Source: Defluviitaleaceae bacterium
Lineage (GTDB): Bacteria > Bacillota > Clostridia > Lachnospirales > WQUN01
DNA: 43,637 nucleotides
Assembly (NCBI GenBank): GCA_009781765.1
Contig: WQVC01000010.1
Coordinates: 1 to 43,637 of the forward strand
Direction of reading: 5' to 3'
The translations under genes were made by a program, and so were the position numbers. This document shows positions 23,369 through 32,553 of the stretch, one piece after another. Below the pieces are notes generated by a model. The model had not been told where the DNA came from and searched no databases. It was given only the letters and a program-made list of their open reading frames with translations. The first letter of the stretch is position 1. Every line of letters starts with the position of its first letter.

Positions 23369-24559
23369 TTATCCTGTTTGGTGGTGTTCAAGCAAAAACG
23401 AAACGGGGTTTATCGGCGAACCGTTTCTGCGAACTTCGTAGTGTAAATGAGGCCCTGTGCTTCGCCCCGTGCTGCCCACAAACGCGATTATTTGACCGCG
23501 TTCCACGCGCGCGCCCTCGCGAGCATCGTTGCGCGTATTGTGCGCGTATTTTGTTGTAAGACCGCCTCCGTGGTCGATTACCACAACGTTTCCGTAGCCG
23601 CCCTGCCATCCGGAAAAAATAACCGTTCCGCCGCCCGCTGCTCGAATCGGCGTGCCTGCCCGCGCGGGAATATCAATGCCGTTATGATGCTCGCTGCCGC
23701 CGCCGCCGAAGGGGTTTCGACGCCAACCGAACGCCGACGAAATTTGACCGCGAACAGGCCAAACGGTCGGATAGTTAAGCAAATACGGCTCGATTGCTTC
23801 TCGTACCGTTTCAATGTCGCGCAAAAGAACCCGTTGTATTTCAAGTTCGGCCTGCAAAACGATAAGTCGGCTGAGGAGTTCGCATTCCGTGGGGACAGGG
23901 GAGGTCATGCTCAGAAGCTCAATGCCGGGGTCAAATTCCGCCCCTAAAACCTGTTGCGGCAGCAACGATTCGCGAAGCGCGTTATGAGCCGCTTCCATTT
24001 CCGTAAGCCTGCTTGCAATAGGCGGAATTACCCGACGGGAAGAAAGCCCCGTAACCATTTCCTGCATATCCGTTTCGAGGTCGCGAATTTGCTCCTCGAT
24101 TTCATCAATTAAATCCCACACGTTTCCGAGCGTGTCTTGGTGGCGACGTTCTTGGCGGTACATTTCAAGTTGTGCGCGCATTTGTTCTTCGGAAAGTTGC
24201 TCGTACATTTGAACCGTTGCGTCAATCAGTTCACTTTGAACCTGTTCGGTTTCCTCGCGGAAGGCGTCGAATGCCCCTTGTGTTTCATCAAGGGTGGTGT
24301 TCAAATTGCGGTAAATACGTTGGAAATACATGCTTCGCAGATAAAATCCGCCGATTACGGTGAAAATTATAAAAAACACCGCAACAAACCCGTACAATAC
24401 AACCCTCGGTATGCGCAAACTGCGCGTTTTCCCCGTGCTGTACGACGGTACAAGCATTAGAGAAATGTACTTTTTGGGGTTGTGGGACTTTGTATTTACA
24501 AGCTCGCTTACTTTTTTGACTGCCGGTCGTTGCTCGGGCTTACTTCGCCTGAAAAACAT
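23369..24559 (-). CDS. Membrane-anchored M23 family peptidoglycan endopeptidase
   Basis: A 396-residue protein. Its cytoplasmic tail (1-50) is followed by a membrane helix (about 53-74), a long coiled coil (about 85-170) and an M23/LytM domain (about 265-390). All zinc and catalytic residues are present: His292 and Asp296 in HNGID, His340, and His371 and His373 in HLH. It should cut peptide cross-links in peptidoglycan outside the membrane. GAGGAG lies 8 nt before the ATG. It is cotranscribed with the bactofilin gene, which probably localises it. Confidence 0.92.
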   Translation of the reverse strand: MFFRRSKPEQRPAVKKVSELVNTKSHNPKKYISLMLVPSYSTGKTRSLRIPRVVLYGFVAVFFIIFTVIGGFYLRSMYFQRIYRNLNTTLDETQGAFDAFREETEQVQSELIDATVQMYEQLSEEQMRAQLEMYRQERRHQDTLGNVWDLIDEIEEQIRDLETDMQEMVTGLSSRRVIPPIASRLTEMEAAHNALRESLLPQQVLGAEFDPGIELLSMTSPVPTECELLSRLIVLQAELEIQRVLLRDIETVREAIEPYLLNYPTVWPVRGQISSAFGWRRNPFGGGGSEHHNGIDIPARAGTPIRAAGGGTVIFSGWQGGYGNVVVIDHGGGLTTKYAHNTRNDAREGARVERGQIIAFVGSTGRSTGPHLHYEVRRNGSPINPVSFLLEHHQTG

Positions 24560-24629
24560 TTATGGCACTCCTCAATATTAGACCTCATACGAACAAAAAA
24601 CGCAAGAAGTCTTTTTTGTTTGTTGCTTT

Positions 24630-24658
24630 TATATAACATAATAAAAATTTTTTTGCAA
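24630..24658 (-). promoter_or_regulatory. Promoter of the M23-bactofilin operon
   Basis: On the minus strand TTGCAA (24658-24653) and TATATA (24635-24630) have a 17-nt spacer. The leader would be about 60 nt. Confidence 0.6.
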
Positions 24659-24717
24659 GGAATTTTAACAAAATTTTAAAATTGTGTTAAAACTTTGTTG
24701 CGATAAAAAATTTTGCA

Positions 24718-24758
24718 AAACCTATCGGCAACCGCTCAGCTACCGAATAGGTTTTTTT
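24718..24758. terminator. Isolated terminator-like hairpin
   Basis: CCTATCGG pairs with CCGAATAGG (one bulge) around a 12-nt loop and is followed on the plus strand by an eight-T run. No plus-strand gene ends before it. Confidence 0.55.
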
Positions 24759-24770
24759 TAAAATTTTTTT

Positions 24771-24914
24771 TGGGGGCTTTGCCCCCAAGCCCCCACGAAC
24801 TTTTTAAAAAAAGTTCGACAAAAAATTCAAAATCGTGCGAACGCACGATTTTAATTAAAGTTTTTGCCCCGCTTTTTCCAAAAAGCGGGCGGGGTTCGGG
24901 GCAGAGCCCCGAGG
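24771..24914. repeat. Hairpin cluster, copy 3
   Basis: Hairpins in order: GGGGGC/GCCCCC (24772-24786), GAACTTTTT/AAAAAGTTC (24798-24817), AAAATCGTGCG/CGCACGATTTT (24829-24852), CCCGCTTTTT/AAAAAGCGGG, and TCGGGGC/GCCCCGA ending near 24912. These are the same modules as in the clusters at 4444, 10294 and 39397, in a similar order. Confidence 0.7.
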
Positions 24915-24927
24915 TCTTTATTAAAAA

Positions 24928-24956
24928 TTGATTTCTGCGACGCGCTGTGATATATA
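24928..24956 (+). promoter_or_regulatory. Promoter of the GH5 gene
   Basis: TTGATT (24928-24933) and TATATA (24951-24956) have a 17-nt spacer and lie 34 nt before the start codon. Confidence 0.55.
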
Positions 24957-24989
24957 CCACTCACAATATATGATTCGGAGGACAAGAGC

Positions 24990-26021
24990 ATGACAGCATC
25001 AGAATATGTAAGCAAATTGCGAAACGGTTGGAACTTGGGAAACACGCTTGATTCATTGCCGGACGAAGGCGAGGATTTTTCTCCCGTCGGGCAGGAAACG
25101 GCGTGGGATAATCCGAAAACAACTCAAAAAATGATACAAGCCGTCAAGGATGCGGGGTTTGATTTTCTTCGCGTTCCGGTGAGTTGGTGTACGCAAACGG
25201 GTGGTGCGCCGGACTACACCATTAAGGAAGCGTTTTTTTCGCGGGTGAAAGAAGTCGTGGATTACGGAATCGATTTGAACATGAACGTGATTCTCAATAT
25301 GCATCACGAGGATTGGCATTTTCCGAGCGATGAAAAATATGTAAAGGCGCGAATGACGGCGACCTGGACGCAGGTTTCCGAATTTTTCGGAGAATACGGG
25401 CAAGAGTTGATGTTTGAAACCATGAACGAGCCGCGACAAGTCGGCACAGACGTTGAATGGATTGGCGGCGACGAGGAAGGTCGGCGCGTTGTGATGCAAA
25501 TGAACAGCGATGCGGTGTGTGCGATTCGCGCAACGGGCGCGAAATTTCCGCAAAATGTGTCGCGGAAAATTCTTGTGCCGACCTATGCCGCAAGCTCCGC
25601 AAACGAGGCAATCGCGGACTTTTCTCCGCCTGACGACGAAAATATAATTGTATCCGTACATGCGTACATTCCTTGGGATTTCGCGTTAAGCGACGACCAT
25701 GCGAACAATCGTTGGACTGAGAGTTTACAGGGCGAAATTGACGAACTTTTCGAGCGTCTCGATAAAAAATTCCTTTCGAAAAAAATCCCGATAATAATGG
25801 GAGAATGCGGCGCGAGAAAAAAATATGACAACGAAGACGACCGCGCGGCTTGGGCGGAATACTATACAAAAGTTGCGCGAAAATACGGCGTTCCGTGCGC
25901 GTGGTGGGATAACGGCTACTTATCCGGCGATGAAAAAACCGAGGTTTTCGGCTTGTTAAACCGCCGAACTCTCGAATGGGGCTTTGAAAAAGTCGTAAAA
26001 GCCTTTGTCGGGTCATTGTAG
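24990..26021 (+). CDS. Glycoside hydrolase family 5 (cellulase-like), apparently cytoplasmic
   Basis: A 343-residue single-domain GH5 enzyme. It starts at once with the family opening (LRNGWNLGNTLDS). The acid/base Glu147 sits in MFETMNEPR and the nucleophile Glu272 in IIMGECGA; HHEDWHF and VHAYIPWDF contribute conserved active-site residues. There is no signal peptide, so it should act inside the cell on short imported beta-linked oligosaccharides. It precedes the nine-gene transport locus in the same direction but has its own promoter, and that locus starts from another. CGGAGGA lies 7 nt before the ATG. Exact specificity (cellulose, xyloglucan or mannan fragments) cannot be told. Confidence 0.9.
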   Translation: MTASEYVSKLRNGWNLGNTLDSLPDEGEDFSPVGQETAWDNPKTTQKMIQAVKDAGFDFLRVPVSWCTQTGGAPDYTIKEAFFSRVKEVVDYGIDLNMNVILNMHHEDWHFPSDEKYVKARMTATWTQVSEFFGEYGQELMFETMNEPRQVGTDVEWIGGDEEGRRVVMQMNSDAVCAIRATGAKFPQNVSRKILVPTYAASSANEAIADFSPPDDENIIVSVHAYIPWDFALSDDHANNRWTESLQGEIDELFERLDKKFLSKKIPIIMGECGARKKYDNEDDRAAWAEYYTKVARKYGVPCAWWDNGYLSGDEKTEVFGLLNRRTLEWGFEKVVKAFVGSL

Positions 26022-26084
26022 GATGTTACAAATGCCCGTGGCTTCTACTCCTCCCCCTCTTGTCGATTTTGCATAAAAAAATGT

Positions 26085-26113
26085 TTGACACGACAGGGTC
26101 GTTCCGGCATAAT
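26085..26113 (+). promoter_or_regulatory. Promoter of the nine-gene glycan transport locus
   Basis: TTGACA (26085-26090) and CATAAT (26108-26113) with a 17-nt spacer, 40 nt before the 26153 ATG. No second promoter or terminator was recognised before 39373, so the locus may be one long operon. Confidence 0.7.
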
Positions 26114-26152
26114 TGCAAAAAAAGTATTTAAAGTCCATGGGGGACGTCGAAT

Positions 26153-29100
26153 ATGAAAATTAAGAGGATTGTTTGTTGGTTGACGGCATTTGTGATGATG
26201 GGCGGTTATTTTTCGGCGTTTTCTGTTCGGGCGCAAGAGCCGGACGTTGGGGTTTCGCTTGAAGTTGCCGCCCTTGAAAATTTTGAGGAGATGCTTGCGG
26301 CGTTCGGAACGCGGCATCATTTCACCGATTTCCTGATTGATACCCTTGAAATGACGCGCCCTGAAAATGCGGAAGATTATCGCGAATTTACAGAGGAAGT
26401 TTTCCGTAACGTTCATGCGATGCGCCCCGCTCTTGCGGAAGATATTATAATTGAAGCGATTGATTACGTGACGCTTGAAGGCACAGAGCGTCGTGTTGAA
26501 TCGAATTGGCGCGATATGACGGGGAACTCCCTTTGGACGGGCGAGCAGGGCGTAGTCGAATGGGAATTTTACGTGGCTGAAGCAGGGTTGTATAATTTGT
26601 CTGTGCTTTACTACTCGTATCCGGGCAGAAGCTCCGACATTCAACGCGCGATTTTCGTTAACGGTGAGTTGCCGTTTTTTGAAGCTAATCCCGTTGAACT
26701 CAGGCGCACATGGGTAAATTTGCACGATGAAATCCAACAAGACAGCTTGGGCAACGATATGCGTCCCGTTCAGGTCGAATATCACAGATGGTACGAGGCG
26801 GTTATCCGCGACTCCATGGGTACATACAATGAGCCGCTTTTGTTTTACTTCAACGCCGGCTACAACCAAATATCTTTTGTTGCCCTGCGCGAACCGATGA
26901 TGATTCGCAGTCTTCGCATACATCAGGTTTCGCAAACGCTTTCGTATGCGGAACTTGCGGAGCAAAGGGTTAATTTTCCGCGACCCGGCGTTGCAACCGT
27001 CGCGCCGATTCGCGTCGAAGGTCAAGACGCGGTGCGTAAATCTTCTCCGATGCTTGCGCCGGGTGCGGATACCGGCGGTCCGGGTGTGTACCCCTACGAC
27101 GCGCGGTTTATTCGCATAAACCATATCGGTGGTGGTTCTTGGAGCGAACCCGGCACTTGGATTGAATGGGAAGTTTATGTTCCCGAGGAAGGGCTGTATT
27201 CGATTGCGATGAACGTGCGGCAAAATTTTCATCGCGGTTCGAAATCATTCCGACGGGTGACGGTAAACGGCGAAGTTCCGTTTTCCGAAATGGAAGCGGT
27301 TGCGTTCGGGTTTCAAAACGGTTGGCGCATGGAACGCTTGGGCAACGACGACGGATATTACATGTTTTGGCTTAATGCCGGGGTGAATACTGTTCGCATG
27401 GAAGTCGTTTTGGGCGATTACGCGCCGTTTTTGCGTGAAATTCAGCAGAGTGTGATGAACCTTAACGAGTTGTACCGGCAAATTACAATGATAACCGGGC
27501 TTACGCCGGACGTTTGGCGTGATTACAATATTAACGGACGCTTGCCGCATCTTCACGGCGAGCTTATGTATGAGCGCATACGGCTTGAGCGAATTTTCGA
27601 CGAACTCGTGGAATTATCCGGCGAACGCGGCGGTCGCGATGCAATTGTTCGAAATATGGCGAATCTTCTTTCGCGCCTTTACGGTGATATTGAGGGCATT
27701 CCCCGCAGAATTAACGATTTTCGAATAAATATCGGCTCGCTCGGAACGTGGATGATGATGGTACGCGAGCAAATGCTTGCCGTTGACGCAATTTATATCC
27801 TGCCCCACGACGCGCCCACTCCGAATAACGGACGCAGTTGGTGGCGGCAAATTTTACATGAAATTTTAACGCTGTTTTGGTCGTTTATTATTGATTACAA
27901 CACCATCGGCACGGCAATTGACGGCGAGGACGCGCGAAATATCGAAGTCTGGATAGCAACCGGGCGCGACCAGGCGAATGTTATAAAATCGCTCATAGAC
28001 GAGAGTTTCACCCCTGAATATAACATCGGGGTGGAGCTGATGCTTGTTGATATTGCGACGCTTCTGCCGGCAACCGTTGCGCGGCAGGGGCCGGACGTCG
28101 TGCTTTCAATTTGGAACACTCTGCCCATGGATTACGGGCTTCGCGGTGCGGTTGCGGATATTTCGCAAATGCCCGGCTTCGACGAAGTTGCTGCGCGATT
28201 CCACCCTGCCGCAATGGAACCGTACCGTTTCTACTATGACGGCACGGAGCGCGTGTTTGCCTTGCCCGAAACAATGACTTTTCCGATGATGTTCTACCGC
28301 AGGGATATTTTGCACGACATCGGACTCGAACCGCCGGATACGTGGGATGAAGTACGCAGCGCGATTGCGCATTTGAGTCAATATCACATGGAGTTCGGCA
28401 TACCGGTAAACGCGCCGGGCAATCCGCCCATAGACATCTCACACGAAACGTTCACGATGTTCCTGTTCCAGGCAGGCGGCACGCTTTATAACGAGGACAA
28501 CACGCGCTCGGCGTTGGATTCTTACGTTTCGCTGAATGCGTTCCGCGATTTTACAAGATTTTTTACCGACTACAATCTGCCGGAGGAATATAATTTCATC
28601 AATCGTTTCCGTATGGGTGAAATGCCTTTGGCGATTGCGGATTACACAAATTACAATGTTTTGCAGGTTTTCGCGCCGGAAATTCGGGGGCTTTGGGGCT
28701 TCCGACCGGTTCCCGCAACGGTGCGTCCGTGCGGTGAGGTGAGTCGTGCCGTTCCGGCCGGCGGAACAGCAGTCGTCATGCTTGAAAATACGGACGACAA
28801 GTACGCCGCATGGGATTTTATGCAGTGGTGGACGTCCGCCGAAACGCAAACTCAATTCGGGCGCAGAATGGAAGCGTTGATGGGTGCGGCGGCGCGTCAC
28901 CCGACCGCAAATGTCGAAGCGTTTTCGCGTATGCCGTGGCCGGTTGCGGACTACAATCAATTGCGAGAGCAAATGCAATACGCCCAAGGTTTGCCGCAAA
29001 TACCCGGCGCGTACTTTACACCGCGACAAATTCGCAACGCCTTTTTCACCACGGTGACACTGGAGGAAGTTTCTGCCCGCGATGCACTGACGGATTTCAC

Positions 29101-29158
29101 GCGCTTAATCAACGACGAAATCCGCGCGAAGCGTCGCGAGTTCGGAATGACTTATTAA
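26153..29158 (+). CDS. Secreted fusion of two carbohydrate-binding-like modules with a family 1 solute-binding protein
   Basis: A 1001-residue protein with a signal peptide (cleavage near 27, VRAQEP) and no lipobox. Two related beta-sandwich modules follow. Module 1 (about 105-270) has VVEWEFYVAEAGLYNLSVLY and IFVNGELPFFEANP; module 2 (about 305-445) has TWIEWEVYVPEEGLYSIAMN and VTVNGEVPFSEMEA. Both look like galactose-binding-fold/CBM domains. A helical linker (about 445-590) leads to a full family 1 solute-binding domain (about 597-1001), with PDVVLSIWNT, LPETMTFPMMFYRRDIL and a typical C-terminal AWDFMQWWTSAETQ. Ordinary binding proteins are 400-550 residues. It heads the operon and its permeases follow directly. 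Confidence 0.82.
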   Translation: MKIKRIVCWLTAFVMMGGYFSAFSVRAQEPDVGVSLEVAALENFEEMLAAFGTRHHFTDFLIDTLEMTRPENAEDYREFTEEVFRNVHAMRPALAEDIIIEAIDYVTLEGTERRVESNWRDMTGNSLWTGEQGVVEWEFYVAEAGLYNLSVLYYSYPGRSSDIQRAIFVNGELPFFEANPVELRRTWVNLHDEIQQDSLGNDMRPVQVEYHRWYEAVIRDSMGTYNEPLLFYFNAGYNQISFVALREPMMIRSLRIHQVSQTLSYAELAEQRVNFPRPGVATVAPIRVEGQDAVRKSSPMLAPGADTGGPGVYPYDARFIRINHIGGGSWSEPGTWIEWEVYVPEEGLYSIAMNVRQNFHRGSKSFRRVTVNGEVPFSEMEAVAFGFQNGWRMERLGNDDGYYMFWLNAGVNTVRMEVVLGDYAPFLREIQQSVMNLNELYRQITMITGLTPDVWRDYNINGRLPHLHGELMYERIRLERIFDELVELSGERGGRDAIVRNMANLLSRLYGDIEGIPRRINDFRINIGSLGTWMMMVREQMLAVDAIYILPHDAPTPNNGRSWWRQILHEILTLFWSFIIDYNTIGTAIDGEDARNIEVWIATGRDQANVIKSLIDESFTPEYNIGVELMLVDIATLLPATVARQGPDVVLSIWNTLPMDYGLRGAVADISQMPGFDEVAARFHPAAMEPYRFYYDGTERVFALPETMTFPMMFYRRDILHDIGLEPPDTWDEVRSAIAHLSQYHMEFGIPVNAPGNPPIDISHETFTMFLFQAGGTLYNEDNTRSALDSYVSLNAFRDFTRFFTDYNLPEEYNFINRFRMGEMPLAIADYTNYNVLQVFAPEIRGLWGFRPVPATVRPCGEVSRAVPAGGTAVVMLENTDDKYAAWDFMQWWTSAETQTQFGRRMEALMGAAARHPTANVEAFSRMPWPVADYNQLREQMQYAQGLPQIPGAYFTPRQIRNAFFTTVTLEEVSARDALTDFTRLINDEIRAKRREFGMTY

Positions 29159-29170
29159 GGGGGTTTTCGC

Positions 29171-30073
29171 GTGGACTACAAAGACACAACTTGGTCGCTG
29201 ATTAAGAAAAACCGCCAAAGTTATGCGCTTATGGCACCGTACTATATTTTATTTTTCACGTTTACGATTTTGCCGGTGCTTATGGCAATCGCGCTCAGCT
29301 TTACGAGCTTTAACATGTTTCAGTTTCCGACGTTTGTGGGATGGCAAAACTATACGCGCCTGTTTTTGGAAAACGAAATTTTCATAATCGCGCTGCAAAA
29401 TACAATAATTTTTGCTGTTGTAACCGGACCGCTGAGTTTCATATTGTGCTTTGTTTTCGCGTGGATTATCAACGAGCTGCCGCCGAAAATTCGTGCATTT
29501 ATGACGCTGATTTTCTACGCGCCGTCTATATCGGGCAACGTGTTTTTCATTTGGTCGTACTTTTTCAGCGGCGACCGCGAAGGGCTTGTAAACGGTACGC
29601 TGATTGCCATGGGAATTTTGGACGACCCGATTAACTGGTTTCGTGATACGCGATTTATTTTGCCGATTTTGCTTGTTGTGCAACTTTGGATGTCGCTTGG
29701 CGTCGGGTTTTTGGCGTTTATTGCGGGATTGCAAACCGTTGACCGCGCGTTGTACGAAGCCGGAGCCGTTGACGGCATACGAAATCGTTGGCAGGAGCTT
29801 TGGTATATCACCTTGCCGAGTATGAGGCCGCAGTTACTTTTTGCCGCAGTTATGCAAATCACGACATCATTTGCTATTGCCGACATCGTAACGCAGCTTG
29901 CGGGTATGCCGACGGTAAACTACGCCGGCGATACAATCGTTACGCACTTGATGGACATCGGGTGGATTCGTTTTGAAATGGGTGCGGCTTCCGCTGTCGC
30001 AACAATTTTGTTCCTTATAATGGTCGGCACAAATAAAGGCGTACAACGAATGTTGCGGAAGGTGGGAACATAA
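29171..30073 (+). CDS. Carbohydrate ABC transporter permease, MalF type (first set)
   Basis: A 300-residue permease with six membrane segments. The EAA loop LYEAGAVDGIRNRWQELWYI at residues 194-213 keeps the conserved Asp-Gly. The start is GTG at 29171, 12 nt after the binding-protein stop, with AAGGGGG upstream. Its last base is the first base of the next gene (TAATG). With the 30073 gene product it should form the channel served by the large binding protein. Confidence 0.9.
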   Translation: MDYKDTTWSLIKKNRQSYALMAPYYILFFTFTILPVLMAIALSFTSFNMFQFPTFVGWQNYTRLFLENEIFIIALQNTIIFAVVTGPLSFILCFVFAWIINELPPKIRAFMTLIFYAPSISGNVFFIWSYFFSGDREGLVNGTLIAMGILDDPINWFRDTRFILPILLVVQLWMSLGVGFLAFIAGLQTVDRALYEAGAVDGIRNRWQELWYITLPSMRPQLLFAAVMQITTSFAIADIVTQLAGMPTVNYAGDTIVTHLMDIGWIRFEMGAASAVATILFLIMVGTNKGVQRMLRKVGT

Positions 30074-30984
30074 TGACTGCTGAAATGGACGTGCGCGGCG
30101 CAGCCCCTGTTAAAAAGAAAGAGAAAAAACTCGCCAAACGCACAAAAAAATTAAACCGTTCTATGGGCGGCACGATTTTTCTTTTCATGTTCATATCGAT
30201 TTTTGCGGTTTTTACAAGTCTGCCGCTCGTGCTTACAATAAGCAATGCGTTCAAGCCGCTTGATGAATTATTTTTGTTTCCGCCGCGTTTTTTTGTTCGC
30301 AACCCGACTTTGAGCAATTTTTCCGATTTGTTTATCATCATGCAGGAAAGTTGGGTACCGTTTTCACGCTACTTGTTGAATTCAATCATAATTACGGGTC
30401 TGGGAACTTTCGGACATTTGGTTTGCGCGTCGATGGCGGCGTATCCGCTTGCGAAAAATAAGTTTCCCGCCAGGGGAATGCTGTTTTCCATTGTTGTTCT
30501 CGCATTGATGTTTTCGCCGGCCGTTACAGGGCTTCCGAACTTTTTAATAATCTCCGCACTCGGAATCAACAACACCTACTGGGCGGTTATTTTGCCCGCA
30601 TTTGCGTTTCCGCTCGGGCTGTATCTTATGAAGCAATTTATGGAGCAGGTGCCGGATTCGCTGATTGAATCGGCGCGGCTTGACGGTGCAAGTGAATTTT
30701 ATATTTGGCGTAAAATTGTTATGCCGAACGTAAAACCCGCATGGCTTACGTTGATTATTCTGCAATTTCAAGGGCTTTGGGTTACAACCGGCGGCGTGTT
30801 TTTGCGAAGCGAAGAATTAAAGCCACTCACTTTCGCGATGAATCAAATTGCCTTGGGCGGCGTGGCTCGCGCCGGCGCGAATGCGGCCGTCATGCTTATT
30901 ACGGCGGCAGTGCCGATTACATTTTTTATTTTTGCACAAAGCAGAATCATCGAAACAATGGCAACTTCCGGCATGAAGGAATAG
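30073..30984 (+). CDS. Carbohydrate ABC transporter permease, MalG type (first set)
   Basis: A 303-residue permease with a basic cytoplasmic tail of about 30 residues, six membrane segments and a canonical EAA loop (IESARLDGASEFYIWRKIVM at 198-217). The start overlaps the upstream stop, giving tight coupling. The TAG stop at 30982-30984 coincides with the first bases of an F-family palindrome. Confidence 0.9.
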   Translation: MTAEMDVRGAAPVKKKEKKLAKRTKKLNRSMGGTIFLFMFISIFAVFTSLPLVLTISNAFKPLDELFLFPPRFFVRNPTLSNFSDLFIIMQESWVPFSRYLLNSIIITGLGTFGHLVCASMAAYPLAKNKFPARGMLFSIVVLALMFSPAVTGLPNFLIISALGINNTYWAVILPAFAFPLGLYLMKQFMEQVPDSLIESARLDGASEFYIWRKIVMPNVKPAWLTLIILQFQGLWVTTGGVFLRSEELKPLTFAMNQIALGGVARAGANAAVMLITAAVPITFFIFAQSRIIETMATSGMKE

Positions 30985-31043
30985 CGCACCAAGCGCGCAA
31001 TGAACACCGGGGACACATGCGAGTTGCCGCACATTCCTGCCGG
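30982..31043 (-). repeat. F-family palindrome copy 4
   Basis: It begins TAGCGCACCAAGCGCGCAAT, which includes the stop of the preceding permease gene. It continues with CCGGGGACACATGCGAGTTG and CCGCACATTCCTGCCGG, the inverse of the units at 9402 and 9462. Like those, it keeps an open frame (GDTCELPHIP) running into the next gene. Confidence 0.65.
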
Positions 31044-31071
31044 TACGATTTCCGAAATAGGGAGGTTGCAT

Positions 31072-32553
31072 ATGTTTAAAAAATTTATCGCCCTTGTCGT
31101 GGTGATTTTGATAATCGCGGTGAGTCCCCTTGCCGTGCTTGCAGACACGCCGTTTCAAGGGTATACGTATAATTTTTGGGGAACGCTTGTGCCTTCGCCG
31201 GCGGCATATGTGCCGGTGCGTTCGTTCGGGTTGCACAATATTTGCCCGGAGATTGGCGATATGTCCGACCCGACGGATTTGCACGCAGATTCGGAAGGGC
31301 AAATTTACATCGTCGATTGGGGCAACAACAGGGTCGTCGTTATCGACACGGAACTGAATTTAATTCGCGTGATTGACGGATATTATCGTGACGGCGCGTG
31401 GGTTGAAAACGCATTTAATCGCCCGCACGGGGTTTTTGTTACGGATGATGCGGAAATTTTTATTGCGGATGAGCTGAATCGCCGCGTTGTCGTGCTTCAA
31501 GTTATCGACGACGAGGTGCATTTTTTGCGCGAAATTTTATCGCCGAACGTCGAAGGGCTTGAAGATGATTTTGTTTTCGCTCCGTTGCATGTGCTTGTAG
31601 ACCGCGGCGGGCGAGTTTTTGTAATTGTTCGGCATGTTTTTGAAGGCATTATGTCGTTTAACGCGGCGGGCGAGTTTATCGGATATTTCGGCACAATTGA
31701 GGTGTCGTTCAGTTGGGTTGACATGGCTTGGCGCATGTTTTTTATGACGGAAGAGCAAATTCGTCGCGACCATGCCATTATTCCGCGCGAATTTCGCAGT
31801 ATGGACATCGACCGATACGGTTTTATTTTTACAACTCACATCGAAAACTGGCATTTGAATAATCAGGTTATGCGGCTTAATCCTCGCGGCGAGGATGTGT
31901 TGCGAAATTTTAATCCGAACGTCGTGATAAACGGCGACCAAGGTTGGCGCGAAACCGGGCCGATGTCGGGACCGTCGGTTTTTATCGACGTTATCGCGCG
32001 TTCTCACGGAAAATATTCCGCCCTTTGTTCGACTCGCGGGCGTATTTATACTTACGATTCCGAGGGTAATTTGCTTTATGTTTTCGGCGGAATGGGCAGT
32101 CTTGAGGGCATGACACGAATGCCGCGCGCTATTGAAACTATCGGCGACGATATTTTTATTTTAGACGCTCACGGGCGCGGACGAATAATTCATTACGCCC
32201 CGTCGGAATACGGGCGGCTTATTAACCGCGCAATCGCCATGCGTTACGACGGTCACGAACGGTACGCCGTGGAATATTGGCGGCAACTTGTTAAACTCGA
32301 CGAAAATTTCGCGCTTGCATGGTCCGGGATAGGGCGTTCGCTGTTGGCGGCGGGCGATAATGTCGGTGCGATGGAATATCTGCGGCACGGCATGGATGTT
32401 CGTTATTTTTCAACCGCGTTCCGCCGAAATCGCTTGGAAGTTATGCAGGGTACGCTCCCGAATATTTTCACGGTCGGAGTAGTTTTTGCGGCTCTGTTTG
32501 CGGGATATAAAGTTGTTCGCAGAATAAAATCGGGCAAGGAGGATGACGCATGA
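31072..32553 (+). CDS. NHL-repeat beta-propeller protein with TPR-like segment and C-terminal membrane anchor
   Basis: A 493-residue protein. After the signal peptide (1-24) comes a six-bladed NHL-type propeller. Repeats include DPTDLHADSEGQIYIVDWGN with NRVVVID, and FNRPHGVFVTDDAEIFIADE with LNRRVVVL. Residues about 400-455 form a TPR-like helical pair (YAVEYWRQLVKLDENFALAW and then LLAAGDNVGAMEYL). A membrane helix near 468-487 leaves a short basic tail inside. It should be exposed outside and may bind protein or glycan partners. The ATG at 31072 has GGGAGG upstream; the frame runs back to 31000 only through the F repeat. The stop overlaps the Yip1-like gene. Confidence 0.8.
   Translation: MFKKFIALVVVILIIAVSPLAVLADTPFQGYTYNFWGTLVPSPAAYVPVRSFGLHNICPEIGDMSDPTDLHADSEGQIYIVDWGNNRVVVIDTELNLIRVIDGYYRDGAWVENAFNRPHGVFVTDDAEIFIADELNRRVVVLQVIDDEVHFLREILSPNVEGLEDDFVFAPLHVLVDRGGRVFVIVRHVFEGIMSFNAAGEFIGYFGTIEVSFSWVDMAWRMFFMTEEQIRRDHAIIPREFRSMDIDRYGFIFTTHIENWHLNNQVMRLNPRGEDVLRNFNPNVVINGDQGWRETGPMSGPSVFIDVIARSHGKYSALCSTRGRIYTYDSEGNLLYVFGGMGSLEGMTRMPRAIETIGDDIFILDAHGRGRIIHYAPSEYGRLINRAIAMRYDGHERYAVEYWRQLVKLDENFALAWSGIGRSLLAAGDNVGAMEYLRHGMDVRYFSTAFRRNRLEVMQGTLPNIFTVGVVFAALFAGYKVVRRIKSGKEDDA

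Larger units (their letters stand above)
24560..24989. other. 430-bp divergent intergenic region between M23 and GH5 genes
   Basis: No gene is seen here. In order it holds the M23 promoter (minus strand), an isolated terminator-like hairpin at 24718-24758, hairpin cluster copy 3, and the GH5 promoter. The terminator is not adjacent to any recognised gene end, so a small transcript or the remnant of a lost gene is possible. Confidence 0.6.

Noticed and set aside
26045-27232. A long minus-strand open frame (395 codons) opposite the 1001-residue binding protein
   Set aside because: It lies fully antisense to a gene with clear domains, has a basic low-complexity translation, and no ribosome binding site. 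Many such antisense frames occur in the window because codon use of the true genes leaves few stops.
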